DNA of 64,000 bases from Streptomyces sp. A012304 (GTDB taxonomy: Bacteria; Actinomycetota; Actinomycetes; Streptomycetales; Streptomycetaceae), in assembly GCF_026008495.1 (NCBI RefSeq), contig NZ_BQUN01000097.1, positions 1 to 64,000 of the forward strand. The letters are read 5' to 3'. Below the pieces are notes generated by a model. That model had not been told where the DNA came from. It worked only from the letters and a program-made list of their open reading frames with translations, and searched no databases. A program made the translations under genes and the position numbers. Position 1 is the stretch's first letter. The number at the start of each line of letters is the position of its first letter. Shown here piece after piece: positions 59,227 through 64,000 of this stretch.

Positions 59227-60111
59227 ATGAACACCGACCGCCAGGCCGTCACCGTCCTCGGACTGGGCTCCATGGGCTCGGCGCTGGCCGCCGCGTTACT
59301 GGACCGGGGCCACCCCACCACCGTGTGGAACCGGTCGCCGCACAAGGCCGGGCCGCTGGTCGAGCGGGGCGCCCACCTGGCCGCGACGCCCGCGGAGGCG
59401 ATCGCGGCGAGCCCGCTCACCATCGTCTGCGTGCTCGACCACGACGCGCTGCACACCGTCCTCGACCCCGTCGCGGACACCCTGGCGGGCAAGGCCCTGG
59501 TCAACCTCACCTCCTCCTCCCCGGAGCAGGCTCACGAGGCCGTCAGCTGGGCCCACTCCCACGGCGCCGACTATCTCGACGGGGCGATCATGACCACCCC
59601 GCCCGGCGTCGGGAACCCCGAGATGATGTTCCTGTACAGCGGTTCGCGCGCCGTTCTCGACGCCCACCGGCCCACCCTGGCGGCCCTGGGCGACCCCCTC
59701 TACCTCGGCACCGACCCCGGGCTGGCCTCCCTGTACGACGCCGCGCTGCTCGGCCTGATGTGGTCCACCATGACCGGCTGGCTGCACGGCACCGCGCTGG
59801 TGGGCGCGGAGAAGACGCCGGCCACGGCCTTCACGCCCGTCGCGATCCGCTGGCTGACCGCCGTGGCCGGTTTCCTGACCACGTACGCGCCCCAAGTGGA
59901 CGCCGGCCGTTACCCGGGGGACGACGCCACGGTCGACGTGCAGATCGCGGCCATCGAACACCTCATCCACGCCGCGGCGGCCCGAGGCATCGACAACGCC
60001 CTGCCGGAACTGCTGAGGACGGCGATGGAGCGGGCCAAGGCCGCCGGCCACGGATCCGACAGCTACGCGAGCGTGATCGAGGTGCTGCGGAACCCGGCCG
60101 ACCGCGCGTGA
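59227..60111 (+). CDS. NADP-dependent oxidoreductase of the 6PGDH/imine-reductase family
   Basis: The 294-aa enzyme has an N-terminal Rossmann domain (VTVLGLGSMGSALAAALL, GxGxxG, with WNRSPHKAG consistent with NADP preference) and a C-terminal helical dimerisation domain. The GAIMTTPPGVGNPEMMFLYSG block and the absence of the beta-hydroxyacid catalytic Lys pattern point to imine reductases and related proteins rather than hydroxyisobutyrate dehydrogenase. Such enzymes reduce cyclic imines or iminium groups. AAGGAG precedes ATG 59227. A strong terminator follows. The gene is probably controlled by the divergent GlxA-type regulator. Confidence 0.85.
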   Translation: MNTDRQAVTVLGLGSMGSALAAALLDRGHPTTVWNRSPHKAGPLVERGAHLAATPAEAIAASPLTIVCVLDHDALHTVLDPVADTLAGKALVNLTSSSPEQAHEAVSWAHSHGADYLDGAIMTTPPGVGNPEMMFLYSGSRAVLDAHRPTLAALGDPLYLGTDPGLASLYDAALLGLMWSTMTGWLHGTALVGAEKTPATAFTPVAIRWLTAVAGFLTTYAPQVDAGRYPGDDATVDVQIAAIEHLIHAAAARGIDNALPELLRTAMERAKAAGHGSDSYASVIEVLRNPADRA

Positions 60112-60117
60112 CCCGCA

Positions 60118-60167
60118 CGGGCGCCCCGCCCTCGGCACCGCCAGGTGAACCGGCAGCGGGGCGCCCG
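60118..60167 (+). terminator. Terminator after the oxidoreductase gene
   Basis: A perfect 12-bp stem (CGGGCGCCCCGC with GCGGGGCGCCCG) closes a 26-nt loop and begins six bases after the stop codon. Confidence 0.75.
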
Positions 60168-60276
60168 GCAGGATCATCCGCAGGACGCGTTCGGTGACGT
60201 CCGAGGCGGTGGCACTCCATACGTAGTACTCTCCTTGAAGTGGTTTGGGTGTAGTGCTGCACATGGAGTGGTGTCA

Positions 60277-60855
60277 ATGGTGAGGCGGAACGACCAGCGA
60301 CGCGCGGCCCTCGTCGACGCCGCGATCGAGGTGCTGGCCAGGGAAGGCGCGCGAGGCCTGACGTTCCGGGCCGTCGACGGGGAGGCGGCCGTACCGGCAG
60401 GCACGGCGTCCAACTACTTCGCCAGCCGCGACGACCTGCTCACCCAGGCCGGCGCCCGTGTTTACGAGCGGCTCCAGCCCGACGAGGCCACGATCGCCCG
60501 CCAGCGGGCCGCCGGCCGCGACCGGGAGACCTACGTGGAGCTGATGCGCGAAGTCGTCGGCCGGGTCGCCTCCTTCCGCACCGGCTACCTCGCGCTGCTC
60601 GAACTCCGCCTGGAGGCCACCCGCCGCCCCGAGCTGCGCAAGGTGCTCACCGAGCGGGTCCGGGCCGACGTCGACGCCAACGTCGCCTACCACGAGGCCT
60701 CCGGTCACCCCGGCGACGCCATGGCCGTCAAACTGCTCATACTGGCCCTGAACTGGCTGATCGTCGAGCAGCTCACCCTGCCGGACGTCTTCACCGAGGC
60801 GGAGCGGGAACAGCTGGTGACGGCCGCGGTCGAACGCCTCGTGACGGAGGAGTAG
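60277..60855 (+). CDS. TetR-family transcriptional regulator
   Basis: The 192-aa regulator has a TetR HTH (about 5-50: ALVDAAIEVLAREGARGLTF, then VPAGTASNYFASRDDLL) and a helical ligand-binding domain. GGAG precedes ATG 60277. No divergent target gene is adjacent: the oxidoreductase upstream ends in a terminator and the next gene downstream encodes the Ser/Cys-repeat protein. It may act on itself or at a distance. Confidence 0.9.
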   Translation: MVRRNDQRRAALVDAAIEVLAREGARGLTFRAVDGEAAVPAGTASNYFASRDDLLTQAGARVYERLQPDEATIARQRAAGRDRETYVELMREVVGRVASFRTGYLALLELRLEATRRPELRKVLTERVRADVDANVAYHEASGHPGDAMAVKLLILALNWLIVEQLTLPDVFTEAEREQLVTAAVERLVTEE

Positions 60856-60925
60856 GCGCCCCGGTCCGCCGCGCCCCGGGCAGGAGGTCCCAGGCGTACG
60901 ACACGCCCGGAGGGCGAACCTCTGG

Positions 60926-60953
60926 GCTTGCTCAAGCGTGGCTTGAAGCAGGC
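60926..60953. promoter_or_regulatory. MerR/SoxR-like imperfect inverted repeat upstream of the Ser/Cys-repeat gene
   Basis: GCTTGCTCAAGC (60926-60937) is followed three bases later by GCTTGAAGCAGGC, its near-complement. The CTCAAG...CTTGA(A)G core resembles MerR-family boxes such as SoxR sites, though the centre spacing is one base longer than in a canonical SoxR box. Confidence 0.4.
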
Positions 60954-61012
60954 ATGAATCGGGGCACCCTCGGAGCAGCCGGCACGAACACCGGCGATAG
61001 GGGGAAGAGATC

Positions 61013-61399
61013 ATGCTGATGGCACTGGTGCTGGTGGGGGCGGCCGTGGTGGGGCTGCTCGTCTGGTGTACGTGGGCGCTGCGGCGGGCCTGGCGGCGCG
61101 CGCTGGATGACTACTCCTGGCAGGTGGCGGCCGGCGGCGGTGCCGCGCGTGGTGGCGGCTCCTGGTCCGCGGGCAGCGCCAGGAGCACGGGAGCGACGAC
61201 GGGTGCCGGGGCCGGCTCGCTGAGCGACACGTCCTGGTACGTCATGGGCGCCGCGTGCGACAGCTCCTCGAGCGGCTCGTCGAGCGAGTCCTCGAGCGGC
61301 TCGTCCTGCGGCGGCGGCTCGTCGTCGTGCGGGAGTTCGTCGTCCTGCGGCAGCAGCTCCTCCTGCGGCAGCAGTTCGTCCTGCGGCAGCTCCTGCTGA
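61013..61399 (+). CDS. Single-pass membrane protein with Cys-Gly-Ser repeat tail
   Basis: The 128-aa protein has one N-terminal helix (about 2-22), a short Arg-rich juxtamembrane segment (LRRAWRRALDDYSW), a Gly/Ala/Ser linker and a C-terminal low-complexity tail from about residue 82. The tail ends in regular five-to-six-residue repeats (CGSSSS) and contains seven cysteines. The repeat is also visible in the DNA as near-identical 15-18-nt units. GGGGAAGAG precedes ATG 61013; an ATG two codons later is possible. The tail could bind metal, form disulfide networks or be modified. I do not recognise a family. Confidence 0.65.
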   Translation: MLMALVLVGAAVVGLLVWCTWALRRAWRRALDDYSWQVAAGGGAARGGGSWSAGSARSTGATTGAGAGSLSDTSWYVMGAACDSSSSGSSSESSSGSSCGGGSSSCGSSSSCGSSSSCGSSSSCGSSC

Positions 61400-61404
61400 G
61401 ACGT

Positions 61405-61433
61405 GGCCCGTCCGGCACCCTGCCGGACGGGCC
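61405..61433. terminator. Bidirectional terminator between convergent genes
   Basis: A perfect 13-bp stem (GGCCCGTCCGGCA with TGCCGGACGGGCC) has a 3-nt loop CCC. It lies between the stop codons of the Ser/Cys-repeat gene and the convergent serine hydrolase gene. Confidence 0.85.
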
Positions 61434-61442
61434 GAGCCCGCG

Positions 61443-62774
61443 TCAGCCGGTCGTCAGCCGAGGGCCGGTGAAGAGGTCGACGCCCGGCAGCCCGTCCGGC
61501 AGGACCCGTCGGGAGTCCGCCTCCGGTCCCCCGGATCCCGGGGCGAGGGACATCCCCGGCGCCGGGGACGGGCACAGCGCCTGAACGATGTGCACGTTGA
61601 GGGCGTCGTTGATCGGGCTCGGCTCCAGGGCCGTGCCGTCCTCGTTGAGCCGCTCGTACTTCATGAGGTTCCAGCCCATGGCGAGCTGACGCTTGCCGTC
61701 GGGGCTGGACAGGGCGATGGTCCCGGCCCCGAAGACACCTCCGTCGTGGCCCCAGAAGCGGCCGCAGCCCGGTATGTCGAGGGAGTAGATACCGAGGCCG
61801 TAGTCGATGCTGCCCAGGCCGACGAGCACGGGGACCGTTCGCTGCATCTCGTCCAGGGCCTCCTGGCCGATCAGCCGGCCGCCCAACAGGGCGCGGTAGA
61901 AACGGTTCAGGTCGTCGGTGGTGGAGACGATCGCGCCCGCCGTGTACGCCCAGGACATGTCGTAGACGCTGTAGTCGCGGGGCGGGTCGATCAAGCCGTA
62001 GAACGACTCGTACATCTTGGGGTGCGGCCCCTTGATGTACGGCGTGCGCGGGTACGAGGTGTGGCGCAGCCCGGCACGGTCGATGACGTGGCGGGTGATG
62101 TACGTCCCGGCGTCCTGGCCGGTGACCCTCTCCAACACCAGGCCCGCGAGGACGTAGTTGGTGTTGGAGTACGACCCCGGCTGATGACCGGGACGCCCGG
62201 TGGCCGGTGCGTCCAGGCCGAGGCGCACCAGCTTCTCGGGCGCGATGGAGCGGAAGCGCTCCTCGTCGAGGCTGGCCGGGGAGTTCTGCGCGAGGGAGGG
62301 GAACGCGCCGACGACGTAGTCGCCGATCCCGCTGGTGTGATTGAGGAGCATGCGTACGGTGATCTCCCGGCCGCGCTCCTGGTCGTCCCCGGTGAACAGC
62401 TCCGGCAGGTACTCGCCGACAGGGGAGTCGAGGTCGATCCGGCCGCGCTCGACCTGCTGGAGGACGGCGACGGCGGTGAAGGTCTTGCTGATGCTGCCCA
62501 CGCGGTGACGCATACCGGGGGTGACCGGGCGTCGCGTGTCCACGTCGGCGAGTCCGGACGCCCCGGTCCACCGCGCCTGTCCGAGGCGGGCGGACGAGTG
62601 GACGCCGTACATGCCCGCCTCGTGGATGTCGTCGAGCGTGGTGCGCAGGGCGGCCCGGTCCAGCGAGTCGACGGCCCGCGGTGTGGTTCCCGCGGCGGCG
62701 GTCGCGGTCGGCACCGCGGTGGTCATGAGCAGGGTGGTGCCCAGGACGGTCCCGATGAGTCGGGTGATGCGCAA
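61443..62774 (-). CDS. Secreted class-C beta-lactamase-family serine hydrolase
   Basis: The 443-aa exported protein has a signal peptide (1-28, cut near TAAA-GT) and the penicillin-recognising fold: SxxK with Ser94 and Lys97 (VGSISKTF), YxN in SYSNTNYVLAG, and HDGG in place of KTG. This matches D-alanyl-D-alanine carboxypeptidases and esterases of the class C group (R61-like). A C-terminal tail of about 45 residues after the domain (PAPGMSLAPGSGGPEADS) looks disordered. The start is TTG 62774, chosen because it opens the signal peptide and has an AGGGAAG upstream. It may trim peptidoglycan stems or hydrolyse esters; beta-lactam resistance is not implied. Confidence 0.88.
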   Translation of the reverse strand: MRITRLIGTVLGTTLLMTTAVPTATAAAGTTPRAVDSLDRAALRTTLDDIHEAGMYGVHSSARLGQARWTGASGLADVDTRRPVTPGMRHRVGSISKTFTAVAVLQQVERGRIDLDSPVGEYLPELFTGDDQERGREITVRMLLNHTSGIGDYVVGAFPSLAQNSPASLDEERFRSIAPEKLVRLGLDAPATGRPGHQPGSYSNTNYVLAGLVLERVTGQDAGTYITRHVIDRAGLRHTSYPRTPYIKGPHPKMYESFYGLIDPPRDYSVYDMSWAYTAGAIVSTTDDLNRFYRALLGGRLIGQEALDEMQRTVPVLVGLGSIDYGLGIYSLDIPGCGRFWGHDGGVFGAGTIALSSPDGKRQLAMGWNLMKYERLNEDGTALEPSPINDALNVHIVQALCPSPAPGMSLAPGSGGPEADSRRVLPDGLPGVDLFTGPRLTTG

Positions 62775-63039
62775 GGAGCTTCCCTTCCTTGGTGTTCCGA
62801 TCGTGCGGGCACGATTGTCACGGGCGGAAGGTGTACGGCACATCGTTCGGCCGGATGATCGTTTTCACGCCGTGGCCGACCGCGGTGTCCGCGCTCTCCT
62901 GCGCGTACGGCGGCGTCGCGGCTGCTCGGTCGCGGTGGCGCGCCCCCGCGCCCCGCGCCCCGCGCCCCGTGCCGCGTCGGTCCCGGCTTCCCTTGGGGGG
63001 CGGTGAGACCGAGAGGTGATGTGGGCCACAGTCGATGGA

Positions 63040-63057
63040 CCTCAAGCCTGCTTGAGG
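63040..63057. promoter_or_regulatory. SoxR box upstream of the azoreductase gene
   Basis: CCTCAAG-CCTG-CTTGAGG is a perfect palindrome identical in both half-sites and in N4 spacing to the known SoxR box consensus. It lies 76 bp before ATG 63134. In Streptomyces SoxR answers redox-active small molecules and controls a small set of oxidoreductases and exporters. Confidence 0.8.
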
Positions 63058-63133
63058 AAGCAGGCTGGTGCGTACGAGAGGGCGGCCGTCCGGGCCGCCC
63101 GACCGCACGGTTACCGAGTCCAGGAGAACCACC

Positions 63134-63784
63134 ATGGCCACGCTGCTGCACATCGACACCTCCCTCAACGGCGAGAACTCGCACTCCCGCGCCGTGACCG
63201 CCGCCTTCCGCAAGGCCTGGCAGAGCGAGCACCCGCAGGGCAGAGTGATCTACCGCGATCTCGACACCGACCCGGTGCCCCACCTGCGCGCCGCCGCCTA
63301 CTACGCCGGCTACACCGCCCCCGCCGAGCAGTCCCCCGAGGAGCGGGCCGCGTTCGCGCTGCGTGCCCAGCTGATCGAGGAGGCCGAGGCGGCGGATGTG
63401 ATCCTGCTCGGCGCCCCGATGCACAACTACTCGATCCCCTCGACGCTGAAGGCCTGGCTCGACCATGTCTTCACCGTGGGCCGCACCGCGATGACCGAGG
63501 CACCCTCGCTCGCGGGCAAGCCCGCCGTGGTCGTGACCAGCCGCGGCGGGTCGTACCAGGAGGGCACGCCCCAGCACGGCAACGACTACGTGCAGAGCTA
63601 CTTGCGGCAGGCCCTCGGCACCGGGCTCGGCCTGGACGTCACCTTCATCGTCCCCGAACTGACCATGGCCCCGACCGTTCCCGCGATGGCCGGCCTGGTC
63701 CCGCTCTTCGAGGCCTCCCGCACCGCGTCCCTCGCCGCCGCCGAGTCCCACGCCAGGGAACTGGTGACCCGTCCGGCCGCGTAG
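63134..63784 (+). CDS. azoR: FMN-dependent NADH azoreductase / quinone reductase (AzoR family)
   Basis: The 216-aa flavodoxin-fold enzyme starts LLHIDTSLNGENSHSRAVTA (FMN phosphate loop). It has GAPMHNYSIPSTLKAWLDHV (flavin-binding and dimer loop) and VVVTSRGGSYQEGTPQHGND (isoalloxazine-binding loop), all typical of AzoR/AcpD. It reduces quinones and azo compounds by two-electron transfer. AGGAG precedes ATG 63134. The SoxR box upstream indicates induction by redox-cycling compounds such as phenazines or quinone antibiotics, which fits a quinone-detoxifying role. Confidence 0.9.
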   Translation: MATLLHIDTSLNGENSHSRAVTAAFRKAWQSEHPQGRVIYRDLDTDPVPHLRAAAYYAGYTAPAEQSPEERAAFALRAQLIEEAEAADVILLGAPMHNYSIPSTLKAWLDHVFTVGRTAMTEAPSLAGKPAVVVTSRGGSYQEGTPQHGNDYVQSYLRQALGTGLGLDVTFIVPELTMAPTVPAMAGLVPLFEASRTASLAAAESHARELVTRPAA

Positions 63785-63923
63785 CGGCACAGCCGAGAGG
63801 GCCGCCGCGGCGCCCGACCACCCGGAGGGCGTCGCCCAGCCGCACGACGACGCGCCGCCGGGAGACGAGCGGACAGGCCGGCTCCGCCGCGGTCCCGGCC
63901 GTGGCGCGCGACGGCGGCCGTCG

Positions 63924-64000
63924 TCATGACCGCGCCGGCGAGGTCGGCGGGCGTGGGATCGCGGTGGGGGACAGTTCGAGGTGCGGCCAGGTGCGCAGAT
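63924..64000 (-). CDS. C-terminal end of a leftward gene cut by the window edge
   Basis: Reading leftward from the window end, 24 codons (LRTWPHLELSPTAIPRPPTS, then PARS) with strong third-position G/C bias end at a TGA at 63926-63924. The protein is not recognisable from this piece. The 139 bp between it and the azoreductase gene hold no clear gene, only a weak GGCCGG...CCGGCC hairpin. Confidence 0.35.
   Translation of the reverse strand, partial: LRTWPHLELSPTAIPRPPTSPARS

Noticed and set aside
63598..63927. A 109-codon minus-strand frame opposite azoR
   Set aside because: It is mostly antisense to the azoreductase and shows no coding bias; only the short piece from 63924 to the window end looks coding.
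1..64000. tRNA, rRNA, CRISPR, insertion sequence or prophage features
   Set aside because: No cloverleaf, rRNA segment, regularly spaced repeats, transposase, integrase or attachment-site pair was recognised on reading both strands. A tRNAscan or IS search would be needed to exclude small ones.

Overview
The window looks like chromosomal DNA of a Streptomyces (or very close actinomycete). G+C is very high, nearly every third codon position is G or C, GTG and TTG starts are common, terminators are long G+C hairpins, Sec, Tat and lipoprotein exports are frequent, and there is a snapalysin-type protease. Both sugar ABC operons lack an ATPase gene, as is usual in Streptomyces, where MsiK serves several importers. 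About 48 protein genes are called. No rRNA, tRNA, CRISPR array, insertion sequence or phage gene was seen.

Layout. (1) 1-4.2 kb: a GCS2-family ligase, a small zinc-ribbon protein, and a coupled pair of exported proteins (jelly-roll protein plus alpha/beta hydrolase). (2) 4.2-21.8 kb: a locus for beta-L-arabinooligosaccharides, the sugars on plant hydroxyproline-rich glycoproteins. It holds a GH43 with a ricin-type lectin domain, two large secreted GH121-like enzymes, a LacI regulator, an ABC importer, a GH127 and a Tat-exported GH146-like enzyme. Two promoters on either side of the regulator carry the same 22-nt element just after the -10 box. (3) 22-23.4 kb: snapalysin and a DUF998 membrane protein. 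(4) 23.5-32.4 kb: a second glycan locus with a secreted clan GH-A (GH39-like) enzyme, an ABC importer, a LacI regulator and a divergent GH36 alpha-galactosidase, with two perfect TGTGACCGGTCACA palindromes in the control region. (5) 32.4-39.4 kb: tctCBA, a universal stress protein and a DUF475/TerC-like membrane protein, all coupled by overlapping stop/start codons and divergent from a CitA/CitB-type two-component system.

(6) 39.4-44.5 kb: a probable NLR-like signalling pair. A 146-aa protein ends in a short glycine-rich motif that also forms the extreme N-terminus of the coupled 1301-aa STAND NTPase-TPR-propeller protein; a small TPR gene is divergent. This matches the described layout of bacterial amyloid-signalling (Bell/BASS) pairs. 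(7) 44.6-50.5 kb: an exported beta-helix protein behind a LacI-type palindrome, a GNAT, a tendamistat-like small secreted protein, a possible 44-aa Ser/Cys-tailed peptide, a secreted S1 protease and a methyltransferase. (8) 50.8-57.8 kb: a coupled PP-loop ATPase/ATP-grasp pair of unknown product, a nitrilase, a broken YbaK gene, a secreted adenosine deaminase and a DAF-36-like Rieske oxygenase. (9) 57.8-64 kb: a GlxA-type regulator, an imine-reductase-like oxidoreductase, a TetR, a Ser/Cys-repeat membrane protein, a class-C serine hydrolase, and an azoreductase behind a textbook SoxR box.

Read together, regions 2 and 4 describe a soil saprophyte that strips arabinose and galactose from plant cell-wall glycoproteins outside the cell and imports the products. 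The flanking proteases could attack the protein backbone. Region 6 is the best candidate for a defence or regulated-death system, and region 8 for undescribed chemistry.
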